Shown: positions 18,808-30,449, counted from the stretch's first letter. The stretch is 64,000 nt of DNA from Acinetobacter sp. TR3 (GCF_027105055.1 NZ_CP114264.1:744001-808000), one strand, 5' to 3'. The notes: generated from the letters alone by a model not told the origin. A program made the numbers and translations.

Positions 18808-19260
18808 ATGAAAGTCCAAGTTAAAGTATTAGATGCTCGTTTAGGTCAAGAATGGGCATTGCCTTCATATGCCACAACGGGTTCAGCAGGTTTAGATTTA
18901 CGTGCCTGTTTAGATACTGCAATTGATATTGCGGCTGGTGAAACGGTCTTAGTCAAAACAGGTCTAGCAATCTATATCGAAGATCCAAACTTTGCAGGTT
19001 TAATTTTACCGCGTTCAGGTCTTGGTCATAAACATGGTATTGTATTAGGAAACTTAGTCGGTTTAATTGATTCTGACTATCAAGGCGAGTTGATGATTTC
19101 GGTTTGGAATCGTGGGCAGAATACCTTCCATTTAGAGCCAGGTGAGCGTTTGGCTCAATACGTTTTAGTTCCTGTGGTACAAGCTGAATTTGAACAAGTG
19201 CAAGAATTTGTTGCGACTGAACGTGGTGCAGGTGGTTTTGGACATACAGGCCAACACTAA
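18808..19260 (+). CDS. dut: Deoxyuridine 5'-triphosphate nucleotidohydrolase
   Basis: Trimeric dUTPase, 150 residues, splits dUTP to dUMP and PPi, keeping uracil out of DNA and feeding dTMP synthesis. All five family motifs are visible: [38 protein letters not shown] and the flexible C-terminal [10 protein letters not shown] arm. It is probably co-transcribed with rep (23-bp gap, AGGAAG ribosome site). Confidence 0.97.
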   Translation: MKVQVKVLDARLGQEWALPSYATTGSAGLDLRACLDTAIDIAAGETVLVKTGLAIYIEDPNFAGLILPRSGLGHKHGIVLGNLVGLIDSDYQGELMISVWNRGQNTFHLEPGERLAQYVLVPVVQAEFEQVQEFVATERGAGGFGHTGQH

Positions 19261-19281
19261 TACTGCCTCCATTATCAATTT

Positions 19282-19315
19282 AAATGCAATGCTTTACTGA
19301 AAAGCGTTGCATTTG
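19282..19315 (+). terminator. Hairpin downstream of dut
   Basis: AAATGCAA and TTGCATTT pair, and GCTTT/AAAGC extends the stem across a T-G pair to about 14 bp. Only TTTGT follows, so termination would be weak, but position and stem length fit a rep-dut terminator. Confidence 0.5.
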
Positions 19316-19453
19316 TCATATTGATTGTTCCCTAGATTTGTATTAAAAAGCAGCTGATGAATTACTTTAATTTTTCTGAACAAGGGTTAATTAATTTTTT
19401 AATAGTTCTGTTTTTTTTGAGTCAGCTAGTGATTATAAAAATAGGGGTTTACT

Positions 19454-21788
<2,335 letters not shown>

Positions 21789-21884
21789 TTTTTGAAAAGT
21801 TTGCACAACCTCATGGAATGTGTAAGATCACATATCTTGTGTATAGGTGTTTCTTTACTTTTCAAGGATGAATAGTAACAAAAA

Positions 21885-21958
21885 TCTTTTGTTTGACTGA
21901 CGGCACGTCCTTGATACCGCAGTCAAACGGGCTGCATCCATGCCGCCTCCGCGATAGT
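21885..21958 (+). ncRNA. Candidate structured small RNA, C4-antisense-like
   Basis: GTTTGACTG (21891-21899) pairs with CAGTCAAAC (21920-21928), and CGG/CCG inside extends the stem to 12 bp with one bulged A. A GC-rich single strand then follows containing GCTGCATCCATGCCGCC and CTCCGCGA. It stands out sharply from its AT-rich surroundings. It resembles, from memory, the multi-copy C4-antisense-like small RNAs reported in Acinetobacter. Strand and ends are uncertain and no promoter is clear. Confidence 0.4.
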
Positions 21959-22063
21959 TAATAGATGTTGATATTGAATTTAAGTCATGATCTGTTCATC
22001 TTTTATTCATTGAAGTGTCATTGAAGCGATTTAAGGTAACTCTAGACATAAGGAGCTTTCATT

Positions 22064-22840
22064 ATGCTAGAAAAATTAAATCATTATCGCCAGACATTAA
22101 CTTCACCTTTACGTCAAAAGCCGTCACAAAACCAATTCCGTTTTGGGTGGGTGGATAATCTAAAAGAATTACAAGAAGTACAACGTTTTAGAGCAAATCA
22201 ATTCTCTCATCAATTTGGTATCTCTTTTGAAGATGGGCTAGATCAAGATCTCTATGATTTTGGTTGTGAACATGCGGTGTTACGTGAAAAATGGACGGGT
22301 GAAATTGTTGCCTATACACGTCTTAAATTGTTTCAAGGTCATGAAATTGGGCAAAGTTATAGTGCTAAAGAGTTTGATGTCGTTCCAAACTTTTCACATT
22401 TGCCAAGTATCTTGGAAATAGGGCGGACGTGTGTACATCCGCAATTCCGTTCTGGAAAAGCTTTATCAATGCTATGGTTAAATTTAGTGCCAAAGGTACT
22501 ATGGTCTATGCGTGCGAAGTATGTGATGGGATGCGTGAGTATTCATCTTGAAGATAACTTGGCGCGAGCTTATTACACCCATCGTCAAATTCAGCAATTG
22601 GCTGAGCATCAAATTATTGATATCCGTTCAAAACGTGCATTTGAACCTGAGAGACCAGAATATAGTTTCCCACAAGATGAACGGATGCCAAAATTATTTG
22701 ATACATATCTAGGTATGCAATCTAAGCTCTCTAAACAAGCATTTTATGATGAAGATTTTAAATGTTTGGATTATTTTGTTTTCTTAGAAATTAACAAAAT
22801 TGCCACTTCTTTTGTGATGAATAAAATGGTGCAGAGATAG
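22064..22840 (+). CDS. GNAT-type N-acyltransferase, OlsB-like
   Basis: This 258-residue protein belongs to the acyl-ACP-using GNAT group (PF13444-like). Its members include OlsB, which puts a 3-hydroxyacyl chain on ornithine, and N-acyl amino-acid synthases. Visible blocks: FRANQFSHQFG, DQDLYDFGCEHAVLRE, VAYTRLKLF, ILEIGRTCVHPQFRSGKALSMLW and YVMGCVSIHLED. A strong AAGGAG ribosome site precedes the ATG. The gene is monocistronic. If it is OlsB, an OlsA O-acyltransferase is needed; one candidate is the PlsC-type protein at 14592-15509. Confidence 0.75.
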   Translation: MLEKLNHYRQTLTSPLRQKPSQNQFRFGWVDNLKELQEVQRFRANQFSHQFGISFEDGLDQDLYDFGCEHAVLREKWTGEIVAYTRLKLFQGHEIGQSYSAKEFDVVPNFSHLPSILEIGRTCVHPQFRSGKALSMLWLNLVPKVLWSMRAKYVMGCVSIHLEDNLARAYYTHRQIQQLAEHQIIDIRSKRAFEPERPEYSFPQDERMPKLFDTYLGMQSKLSKQAFYDEDFKCLDYFVFLEINKIATSFVMNKMVQR

Positions 22841-22937
22841 TTATATCATTGTTAGGCTAATACTGAGCACATATTGAGATTTACAAGATGTCTGTACCTC
22901 ATGCACAATAGACACAGATGTTAGATAGTTAGAAGAT

Positions 22938-23786
22938 ATGTGCCAGCTATTAGGAATGAATTGCGCGACTCCGACGGATATTACCTTTTCCTTTCGTGGA
23001 TTTTCTCAACGAGCAGGGGTCACGTCTGATCATTGTGATGGCTTTGGTATCGCATTTTTTGAAGACAAAGCATGTCGTTTGTTTGTTGATAATCAATCTG
23101 CGGTTGAATCACCAATTGCAGATTTAGTTCGTAATTATCCTATTAAATCTCGTAATGTGATTGCACATATCCGAAAAGCAACACAAGGCAAAATTACGCT
23201 AGAAAATTCACATCCATTTCTACGTGAGTTATGGGGGCGACATTGGATTTTTGCGCATAACGGTGATCTACACGATTTTAATCCTCAGCTTAGTGGTCGC
23301 TTTGAACCTGTCGGTAATACAGACAGCGAACGTGCTTTTTGTTATTTATTAGATCAAATGGTTGAAGCATTCGGATATACAGAACCGTGTATAGAGAAAG
23401 TTTTTTCTCTATTAGAACGGATTTCACCTGAAATTGCTGAGCATGGTACGTTTAATTTTTGCCTATCCAATGGGCAAGCATTATTTAGTTATGCGACAAC
23501 TAAACTGCATTGGTTAGTAAGAGAATATCCATTTCAACCTGCGCATTTAATTGATTTAGACGTCAAAGTAGATTTTAGCGAGGTAACAACACCTGAAGAT
23601 CGTGTTGCTGTTATCACGACGGAACCACTCACACATAATGAATCATGGACTGCATATCAGCCAGGCGAAATGATTTTATTTCAGCACGGGAAACCCATTA
23701 AATATGCACTCACACGTGTTAAACGTCTCATTCGAGAAGCAGAAAATCCAAACCTAAAACGCGTGACGAGAGCGGATCAATATTAA
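22938..23786 (+). CDS. Class II glutamine amidotransferase (YafJ-like)
   Basis: This 282-residue protein begins MCQLLGMN. Cys2 would be the N-terminal nucleophile of an Ntn-type glutaminase after Met removal. Also present: HIRKATQGK (Arg in the glutamine site), FAHNGDL and GNTDSERAFCYLL, all diagnostic of the GATase type 2 family typified by YafJ. No synthase domain is attached, so the acceptor of the ammonia is unknown. Ribosome site AGAAG; single gene. Confidence 0.88.
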   Translation: MCQLLGMNCATPTDITFSFRGFSQRAGVTSDHCDGFGIAFFEDKACRLFVDNQSAVESPIADLVRNYPIKSRNVIAHIRKATQGKITLENSHPFLRELWGRHWIFAHNGDLHDFNPQLSGRFEPVGNTDSERAFCYLLDQMVEAFGYTEPCIEKVFSLLERISPEIAEHGTFNFCLSNGQALFSYATTKLHWLVREYPFQPAHLIDLDVKVDFSEVTTPEDRVAVITTEPLTHNESWTAYQPGEMILFQHGKPIKYALTRVKRLIREAENPNLKRVTRADQY

Positions 23787-24062
23787 TAAGTATAATAAAA
23801 ATTAATAGATGCTATATCATTTATTTATAGTATCTATTCTTAACTATTTATATTTTAATGAAATTATAATTATTTTTCTCGAATTGGTTAAAAAATACTT
23901 GAGTGTTTTAATCGGTTAAAATATTTAATTAAATATAAAACAACAGGTTAATTTATTTTATTGAAAATATTTGAAATCTGACAAAAATACTGTGTTTTTA
24001 TTTAATTGTTTAGCCGATATTATGTCCTTATTCAATAAATCACATTGGTTTTAGGAATCGAT

Positions 24063-24518
24063 ATGGGCATGAAATGGTCTACCGAATATAATACAGGAAT
24101 AGAGGTAATCGATGATCAACATCGACGTATTCTGGATTATATTAATGAAATCGCTGATTTAAAATATTCCCATGATCGTGTCAAAATGAAGAGTGTATTA
24201 GACAATATTATTGATTATACACAGTCGCATTTTACCTTTGAAGAAAGCTTGCAAGAAGAAGCAAATTATAAATATCGTGTGCCACATAAACGTGTGCATG
24301 ATTTATTTATCAAAAAGATAGAGACTTATCGTGAACGTTTTGAATTAGGGCATGAAATTGATAAAGAATTGCATGAAGCACTTTCAAAATGGTTAATCAA
24401 TCATATTCGGCATGATGATGCTGATTATGTAGGTGCTGTTAGAGAAAATATGGTTGGCATTATTAAAGAAAATGAAAAGAAAAAAGGCAAGAATTGGTTT
24501 TCTCGGTTCTTTGCTTGA
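24063..24518 (+). CDS. Bacteriohemerythrin
   Basis: This 151-residue four-helix O2-binding protein has a full di-iron ligand set: H20, H56, E60, H75, H79, H113 and D118 (IDDQH, HFTFEE, HKRVH, INHIRHDDAD). Bacterial single-domain hemerythrins are thought to bind or deliver O2 or scavenge iron/NO. The ATG at 24063 follows AGGA with 6-bp spacing and is preferred to an in-frame TTG at 24045. The 276-bp upstream region is very AT-rich and holds no clear ORF. Confidence 0.92.
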   Translation: MGMKWSTEYNTGIEVIDDQHRRILDYINEIADLKYSHDRVKMKSVLDNIIDYTQSHFTFEESLQEEANYKYRVPHKRVHDLFIKKIETYRERFELGHEIDKELHEALSKWLINHIRHDDADYVGAVRENMVGIIKENEKKKGKNWFSRFFA

Positions 24519-24618
24519 CAATAAAATAATAACAATAAGACCTCTTATGGTAGAAAAATAATAAGGTGAAGATGAGTAAAAAATAAGAGGTCAGATTTAC
24601 ATAATAATAACTAGGCGC

Positions 24619-24652
24619 GGCAAGTCATCTTTATGGTGATTTGCCTTTTTCT
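24619..24652 (+). terminator. Terminator downstream of bacteriohemerythrin
   Basis: GGCAAGTCATC/GGTGATTTGCC form an 11-bp stem with two G-U pairs over a TTTAT loop, followed by TTTTTC. Confidence 0.8.
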
Positions 24653-24766
24653 TTGGGTATCTTTTGTTTTGATTTTCAGACGTGACAAAGGCAAAATAGA
24701 TTGAATATTTCATTGTAAGCTCCATAAAGAAGCACAATGAGTTCAAAGCTTTTTAAGGAATGCAGT

Positions 24767-25849
24767 ATGCAGGACACAACTCTGTCACGCTGGCTTACAC
24801 CAGTGATGGCGTTTTGCTTATCTTTTGTCATGATTGGCACATTAGCACCAACTGTGGGTATTCAAATTGATCGTCAATTTGATTTTTGGTTATTGTGGCT
24901 AGGAACCATGCTTTTATTAGCATTACCGATTGGTTTTCTTGAAATTGCCTTAGCGAAACGTTCACAGATGACCGCGTTACAAGCACTTTCTACTTTAACG
25001 CGTGATGCTGATGCTTCCCCGAAATGGCGTTTAGTAGGTTGGTTCGCTGTTGTTTTTGTTCCTTTCTTTGCAGGCAGTATGATAAATACCTCTGCTCACA
25101 TTGTGACTGAGCAGCTTGCATTAAATCTTCCTGTTCAAATCCTTTTCGCTGTTTTTGCCGTTATAGCGCTTGGTTTATCTTTTATACCGCGCCAATTTTT
25201 AATTGGACTTACAACAATTGGAGTCATTGCTGCTTTTATTGGTGCAAATGTGATGGGAACTCAGTTAACGACTTGGCACTGGACAGGTATTGAGTTTAAA
25301 GAGTGGGGCAATGCTACAGTGCTTGCTTTAGTCGCAAGTGGTCTAGGTCTAGGATTGTATTGGCAAAGTAGTTTAGCGACAGTGAAGAAACAACAAGCGG
25401 TCACAAGTTCAGTCTTTCCGATCTGGGTCGCGCAGCTTATTGCTGTCATTGCATTTGGTTTCTTCTCTACCCAAGCGCAACTTCCAGCATTAGCGTGGGT
25501 TTTTGCTGCGATAATGTCTGCTGCATTATTGATCCAATTTGCTAAAGAGCAGTTAGCACAACGCCAACTTGCAATCATTATTCAATGGGGCATTATTCTC
25601 GCGGCAATTGCAGTTTGGGCTGTGCCACAAGTTGACCAAGTTTTTAATACTCTATTGATGATTTGGGGACTAGTGATTTGTTTGATTTATGCAGTTTTTG
25701 CAGGCTGGATTATGAAGATTAGCCATCTTCGTAAAGCTATGGGTTTTAGTAATGAATTATTTTATAACGTATGGCGTATTGCGGTACGTTTAGTTTTACC
25801 GCTTTCAATTTTGATTGCGATTGTCGCAGTTATTGGGCAAGTTTTATAA
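24767..25849 (+). CDS. Multi-pass inner-membrane protein, possibly related to sodium-dependent transporters
   Basis: This 360-residue protein is almost entirely hydrophobic, with about ten predicted helices. The N-terminal pattern (FDFWLLWLGTMLLLALPIGFLEIALAKRS) and the C-terminal NVWRIAVRLVLPLSILIAI recall the neurotransmitter:sodium symporter fold, but the Na+-binding signature cannot be recognised and it is shorter than typical members. The ATG at 24767 follows AAGGA, whereas the in-frame ATG at 24737 has no ribosome site. Its stop codon overlaps the rnfH start by one base (TAATG), implying coupled translation. The substrate is unknown. Confidence 0.6.
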   Translation: MQDTTLSRWLTPVMAFCLSFVMIGTLAPTVGIQIDRQFDFWLLWLGTMLLLALPIGFLEIALAKRSQMTALQALSTLTRDADASPKWRLVGWFAVVFVPFFAGSMINTSAHIVTEQLALNLPVQILFAVFAVIALGLSFIPRQFLIGLTTIGVIAAFIGANVMGTQLTTWHWTGIEFKEWGNATVLALVASGLGLGLYWQSSLATVKKQQAVTSSVFPIWVAQLIAVIAFGFFSTQAQLPALAWVFAAIMSAALLIQFAKEQLAQRQLAIIIQWGIILAAIAVWAVPQVDQVFNTLLMIWGLVICLIYAVFAGWIMKISHLRKAMGFSNELFYNVWRIAVRLVLPLSILIAIVAVIGQVL

Positions 25850-26169
25850 TGGAACAGAAACAAGTTTGGGTTGCATTTGCGACACCTGAACAGCAATTTA
25901 TGATTGCCGTTCCATTCAATGAAGGAATGACTGCACAACAAGCGATTGATGCAAGTGGTTTAGCAGAGCAGATAAAACTTCCAGAGATTTTAAATCTTGG
26001 GGTATTTGGTAGTAAGATTGAGATAGATACTGTTTTGCAAGTGGGTGATCGAGTAGAGATTTATCGTCCATTGACGATTAATCCTAAAGATATTCGACGC
26101 AAGCGTGCCGCAAAGAACCCTGTTGGGCGTTTTATTAAGGGTAATCGTTTTAGACCATCAACTTCATAA
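25849..26169 (+). CDS. rnfH: RnfH-family ubiquitin-like protein
   Basis: This 106-residue beta-grasp protein of the RnfH/YfjF family shows the typical VGDRVEIYRPLTINPKDIRRKRA motif near the C-terminus, and VWVAFATPEQQFMIAV at the N-terminus. The role is unclear; one member lies in an rnf operon and others next to ratA, near smpB/bamE. The same bamE neighbourhood is seen here. Its ATG overlaps the stop of the membrane protein gene by one base. Confidence 0.88.
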   Translation: MEQKQVWVAFATPEQQFMIAVPFNEGMTAQQAIDASGLAEQIKLPEILNLGVFGSKIEIDTVLQVGDRVEIYRPLTINPKDIRRKRAAKNPVGRFIKGNRFRPSTS

Positions 26170-26172
26170 ATA

Positions 26173-26211
26173 AAACCCCTCATGAATGATTCGGTGAGGG
26201 GTTTCTTTTTT
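26173..26211. terminator. Terminator between rnfH and bamE
   Basis: AAACCCCTCA (26173-26182) pairs with TGAGGGGTTT (26195-26204), followed by CTTTTTT. The A-run on the other side allows use by bamE too. Confidence 0.85.
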
Positions 26212-26227
26212 GGAAACTATTTATAGT

Positions 26228-26626
26228 TTATAGTGGTGGCGCAGTCAGAATCGCTTCTTTTGATGCTGGTAAACCAGGTTGTGATTCGGGAATCGTATCT
26301 AAACCTTCTAGACGTTCTACATTACCATTCGCATCGAAATAAACTTTTAAGTGTTGACCACGCACTGCTGGTATTTTTGCTTTTTTCGCATAAGTCCCTG
26401 GGGTGTAGTTGTAGATATAGTCCCAACGTTGTGGATTTAATGGATCTGTAACAGTTGGACTACCCAGTAAGAAACGGACTTGCTGAAAGCTCATGCCGAC
26501 TTGTACTTGTGATGCTTGTGCTTTAGTTAATGGTGTTCCCTGTGGAATATCGACTTTATAAACACCAAAGACTGAACAACCGCTAAGTACTGAAGTGACG
26601 AATAACGCCAGCATGATTTTTTGCAT
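26228..26626 (-). CDS. bamE: Outer-membrane assembly lipoprotein BamE
   Basis: BamE (132 residues) is the small lipoprotein of the BAM complex that folds beta-barrels into the outer membrane. It has a signal peptide with lipobox LSGC (Cys17), then the SmpA/OmlA core: GTPLTKAQASQVQVGMSFQQVRFLLGSP and WDYIYNYTPG. It is divergently transcribed from fur with a 111-bp promoter region, an arrangement conserved in many gammaproteobacteria. Confidence 0.95.
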   Translation of the reverse strand: MQKIMLALFVTSVLSGCSVFGVYKVDIPQGTPLTKAQASQVQVGMSFQQVRFLLGSPTVTDPLNPQRWDYIYNYTPGTYAKKAKIPAVRGQHLKVYFDANGNVERLEGLDTIPESQPGLPASKEAILTAPPL

Positions 26627-26737
26627 TTTGCTACACTATCCTGATAAATGATGATGCATTTGGTTCAAGGATAGATCATACTGCATCTAAACTCTATTGC
26701 CTATTCCAACTTAAGATTTGTTGAGAGACCTTTTTAA

Positions 26738-27175
26738 ATGCCTATTTCCAATCAAGACTTACGCAAAGCTGGACTTAAAGTCACCCTTCCTCGTATTAAG
26801 ATTTTGGAATTGTTAGAAAATTCAAAACAACATCATTTAAGTGCTGAAGATATTTATAAAACTTTGCTTGAACAAGGTGAAGATGTTGGTTTAGCAACCG
26901 TTTACCGAGTGTTAACACAATTTGAAGCGGCTGGCATTATCCAACGTCATCATTTTGAAAATAATCATTCAGTTTTTGAAATCATGCAAGAAGATCATCA
27001 TGATCACCTTGTTTGCTTAAATTGCAACAAAGTTGTTGAATTTACGAATGATATTATTGAGAAAGAGCAGCATGCTGTTGCAGATCAGCATAATTTTGCC
27101 TTAACAGGTCATTCATTAAACTTATACGGTTATTGTAGTGATTCTGAATGCCAAGATGCTTATCGTAAAAAATGA
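26738..27175 (+). CDS. fur: Ferric uptake regulator Fur
   Basis: Fur (145 residues) is the Fe(II)-responsive repressor of iron uptake. The winged helix (LKVTLPRIKILELLE, VGLATVYRVLTQFEAAGI) is followed by the metal-binding HHDHLVCLNCNKVVEF region and the C-terminal cysteine pair in YCSDSECQDAY, which is diverged from CxxxxC. It is divergent from bamE. A partial Fur-box-like sequence (GATAAATGATGATGCAT, 26642-26658) lies between them; autoregulation is possible but the match is poor. Confidence 0.97.
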   Translation: MPISNQDLRKAGLKVTLPRIKILELLENSKQHHLSAEDIYKTLLEQGEDVGLATVYRVLTQFEAAGIIQRHHFENNHSVFEIMQEDHHDHLVCLNCNKVVEFTNDIIEKEQHAVADQHNFALTGHSLNLYGYCSDSECQDAYRKK

Positions 27176-27220
27176 GTTTGATTTAGTTAAAGCTTAGTAC
27201 TTTACTAAAATTAAACAAAT

Positions 27221-27253
27221 AAAAAGGAAGGTTCTAAAAAACCTTCCTTTTTT
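27221..27253. terminator. Bidirectional terminator between fur and pilU
   Basis: AAAAAGGAAGGTT/AACCTTCCTTTTTT, a perfect stem with A and T runs on both sides, serves the two convergent genes. Confidence 0.92.
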
Positions 27254-27269
27254 AATGTCTTAATTCGAA

Positions 27270-28388
27270 TTATTGACCATCAAAGGTAATATTTCGGCTC
27301 GCACTCAATAACTGATCTGTACCTTCTTCTGAAAGTTTAATTGTGAGACGTAAGTCATTTGGCGAGTCAGCATGCTTCAGTGCATCTTTATACGTAATTT
27401 CACCTGCTTTGTATAAATCAAATAATGCTTGGTCAAAAGTCTGCATCCCCAATTCTCGAGAACGCTTCATGAGATCTTTGATTTCGTGTACTTCACCTTT
27501 GCGTATGTAGTCTGCCAAAAGTGGTGTATTAATCAGAATCTCAATTGCTGCGCGACGTGAATTACCATCTGGCGTTGGGATCAACTGTTGAGCAACCATC
27601 GCCTTGAGATTAAGTGATAAATCCATATGCAATTGAGGATGACGATCTGCTTCAAAGAAGTGGACAATGCGATCTAGTGCTTGGTTCGCATTATTTGCGT
27701 GTAGTGTTGCAAGTACTAAGTGACCTGTTTCCGCAAAAGCAATCGCATAGTCCATGGTTTCTCGAGAACGAATCTCACCAATCAAGATCACATCAGGTGC
27801 TTGGCGAAGCGTATTTTTTAATGCGACTTCAAATGAATCTGTATCAATCCCGACTTCACGTTGAGTGACAATACAACCCGCATGTTGATGTACGAATTCA
27901 ATTGGGTCTTCAATGGTAATAATATGACCCTTTGAATTTTGGTTACGGTAACCAATCATCGAAGCTAATGAGGTTGATTTACCTGTACCTGTTGCGCCTA
28001 CAAAGATAATGATACCGCGTTTGGTCATGGCGAGTTCTTTCAGCACGCTAGGGAGCTTGAGTTCATCCATGGTTGGAATAACAGTTTCAATACGACGTAA
28101 AACCATTCCAGGCATATCACGTTGTTGAAAGGCGCTTACACGGAAACGGGCTGTTTTCTCACGATTGACGATCGCAAAATTACACTCTCTTGTTTCAGCA
28201 AATTCTTTACGCTGCTTATCTGACATAATTGAATGAAGTAACTGACCAACGACTTCACCTGAGAGTTTAGACTTTGAAACAGGCACAATTTGACCGTTGA
28301 TCTTCATTGATGGTTCAACATCTGCAGTGACAAATAAATCAGATGCACTTTGTTGAATCATTAAATTGAGTAAATCATTAAAGTCCAT
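27270..28388 (-). CDS. pilU: Twitching motility ATPase PilU
   Basis: PilU (372 residues) is a hexameric retraction ATPase paralogue that works with PilT on type IV pili. Motifs: Walker A GATGTGKST, Asp box ITIEDPIEF, Walker B LIGEIRSRETMDYA and His box HLVLATLHANNA. The C-terminal extension after the motor, with EEGTDQLLSASRNITF, is longer than in PilT and typical of PilU. It lies 24 bp downstream of pilT. Confidence 0.95.
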   Translation of the reverse strand: MDFNDLLNLMIQQSASDLFVTADVEPSMKINGQIVPVSKSKLSGEVVGQLLHSIMSDKQRKEFAETRECNFAIVNREKTARFRVSAFQQRDMPGMVLRRIETVIPTMDELKLPSVLKELAMTKRGIIIFVGATGTGKSTSLASMIGYRNQNSKGHIITIEDPIEFVHQHAGCIVTQREVGIDTDSFEVALKNTLRQAPDVILIGEIRSRETMDYAIAFAETGHLVLATLHANNANQALDRIVHFFEADRHPQLHMDLSLNLKAMVAQQLIPTPDGNSRRAAIEILINTPLLADYIRKGEVHEIKDLMKRSRELGMQTFDQALFDLYKAGEITYKDALKHADSPNDLRLTIKLSEEGTDQLLSASRNITFDGQ

Positions 28389-28412
28389 GATATTTCTCTA
28401 ATCCGTTTATTA

Positions 28413-29450
28413 TTATAGGAATGACTCAGGTTGTTTTGCTACGGTACGGGCAACTTGAGGACTAATAACACCTTTTGAAACCAAGGTCTTAAGACTTTGA
28501 TCAAGTGTAGTCATACCGTAGTTTGCACCCGTTTGGATGGCAGAATACATCTGAGCTACTTTATTTTCACGTACAAGGTTACGAATTGCTGGAATTCCAA
28601 TCATGATTTCATGTGCTGCAACACGACCACCGCCATTTTTCTTCAATAATGTTTGTGAAATAACGGCTTGTAGTGATTCAGAAAGCATGGCACGAACCAT
28701 ATCTTTTTCTTCGGCAGGGAATACGTCGATGACACGGTCAATTGTTTTCGCTGCAGAGGTCGTATGCAGTGTACCAAAAACCAAGTGACCCGTTTCCGCA
28801 GCAGTCAATGCCAGACGAATGGTTTCCAAATCACGCATCTCACCCACAAGGATAATGTCAGGGTCTTCACGCAGTGCTGAACGCAGTGCTTCATTGAAGC
28901 CATGTGTATCACGGTGCACTTCACGCTGGTTGATCAGGCATTTTTTAGATTGGTGTACAAATTCGATTGGGTCTTCAACCGTTAAAATGTGGTCATAGCG
29001 GTTTTCGTTGATATAGTCGATCATCGCAGCGAGCGTCGTTGATTTACCAGAACCCGTAGGTCCTGTGACCAAAACGATACCCCGTGGATAATCACAAATT
29101 TCTTTAAAAATTGAACCTAAACCAAGGTCTTCCATGGTTAAAACTTTAGATGGAATGGTACGGAATACCGCGCCAGCGCCACGGTTTTGGTTAAATGCGT
29201 TCACACGGAAACGTGCAATATTAGGCACTTCAAATGAAAAGTCAGTTTCTAGATCTTCTTCATAATCACGACGTTGTTTATCATTCATGATGTCATACAC
29301 TAAGCGGTGTACATCTTTATGTTCTAGTGCTGGTAAATTAATACGACGGACTTCACCATCTACACGAATCATTGGTGGCATACCTGATGAAAGATGTAAG
29401 TCTGAAGCACCGTTTTTAACTGCAAATGCTAGTAATTCTGTAATATCCAT
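28413..29450 (-). CDS. pilT: Twitching motility ATPase PilT
   Basis: PilT (345 residues; P. aeruginosa 344) powers pilus retraction, needed for twitching and natural DNA uptake. Walker A GPTGSGKST, LTVEDPIEF, LVGEMRDLETIRLAL and HLVFGTLHTTSA are all present, and the C-terminal AIRNLVRENK (AIRNLIRE motif) essential for retraction is intact. The ATG at 29450 (MDITELLAFAVKNGASDLH) is used because GGGGA lies just upstream; the longer frame lacks a site. First gene of pilTU. Confidence 0.97.
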   Translation of the reverse strand: MDITELLAFAVKNGASDLHLSSGMPPMIRVDGEVRRINLPALEHKDVHRLVYDIMNDKQRRDYEEDLETDFSFEVPNIARFRVNAFNQNRGAGAVFRTIPSKVLTMEDLGLGSIFKEICDYPRGIVLVTGPTGSGKSTTLAAMIDYINENRYDHILTVEDPIEFVHQSKKCLINQREVHRDTHGFNEALRSALREDPDIILVGEMRDLETIRLALTAAETGHLVFGTLHTTSAAKTIDRVIDVFPAEEKDMVRAMLSESLQAVISQTLLKKNGGGRVAAHEIMIGIPAIRNLVRENKVAQMYSAIQTGANYGMTTLDQSLKTLVSKGVISPQVARTVAKQPESFL

Positions 29451-29573
29451 GATTTCCCCGAAACAATCAAAATGCCTCACTCTTTTATAGAATAATATAC
29501 GGCTTTCACTCTGTGTTACCAACATATTATAGAATGTGAGAGAAAAAAGATTTTGTAAGTGAGAACTGTGTCA

Positions 29574-30266
29574 ATGAATAAATCTGAGCAATTCCGTCAA
29601 TCTGTTTTAAATCAAATAGAGCAAGCTTGCCAGCAGGTGAAACGTGATCCTTCGACTGTACAATTGTTGGCTGTTTCAAAGACTCATCCGAGCCAAACCT
29701 TACGAGAAATGTATACTGTTGGTCAGCGTTGTTTTGGTGAAAATTATTTGCAAGAAGCCTTGACTAAAATTGATGAATTACAAGATTTAGATATTGAATG
29801 GCATTTTATTGGTCATGTACAACGCAATAAAACCAAGCATTTAGCAGAAACATTTGATTGGGTGCATGGAGTCGATCGCTTCATTATTGCAGAACGTTTA
29901 TCCAAGCAACGTTTAGAAAATCAAAAACCGTTAAATATCTGTATTCAGGTAAATATTGATGGGCAAAATTCTAAAGATGGTTGCCAACCAAATGAGGTTT
30001 TAGAATTGGTTCACCAAATCAGTCAGCTTCCAAATATCCGTTTGCGTGGATTGATGGTGATTCCAGCACCTGAAAATCATGCCGCATTTGCTGATGCTAA
30101 AGTGCTATTTGAGCAAGTGAAAGCTCAACATGCACAGCCGCAAGACTGGGATACATTAAGTATGGGCATGTCTGCCGATCTCGAAGCTGCGATTGCAGCA
30201 GGTTCAACCATGGTTAGAGTAGGCACAGCATTGTTTGGTGCACGGGATTATTCAAATATTTCATAA
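29574..30266 (+). CDS. YggS/PLPBP-family pyridoxal-phosphate homeostasis protein
   Basis: This 230-residue PLP-binding TIM-barrel protein has no known catalytic step and controls PLP and amino-acid balance. The PLP lysine is in LLAVSKTHP (Lys36). GENYLQEA, EWHFIGHVQRNK, NIDGQNSKDGC, LRGLMVIPAP and the final MGMSADLEAAIAAGSTMVRVGTALFG are family signatures. I take ATG 29574; upstream GTG codons at 29559 and 29568 are also in frame and the ribosome site is not decisive. It is divergent from pilT, the standard neighbour in proteobacteria. Confidence 0.94.
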   Translation: MNKSEQFRQSVLNQIEQACQQVKRDPSTVQLLAVSKTHPSQTLREMYTVGQRCFGENYLQEALTKIDELQDLDIEWHFIGHVQRNKTKHLAETFDWVHGVDRFIIAERLSKQRLENQKPLNICIQVNIDGQNSKDGCQPNEVLELVHQISQLPNIRLRGLMVIPAPENHAAFADAKVLFEQVKAQHAQPQDWDTLSMGMSADLEAAIAAGSTMVRVGTALFGARDYSNIS

Positions 30267-30449
30267 TGAGTTAATTACTTCTTTAGTTCAGAGAATAGAG
30301 AAGTAATTACAATTATATAAGATTTATACACTGTTGAAAAAAATGGCTTAATTTAGAATAATTCGTTGATCACTTATATGATGCTCATATTAAGCGATTA
30401 AAAATTATTTGCTCATAATGATAAGAACTCAATTTAGGGTTAATTTAAA

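Noticed and set aside
26642..26658. Fur box between bamE and fur
   Set aside because: GATAAATGATGATGCAT matches the 19-bp Fur consensus only in part; mentioned under fur but not called as a site.
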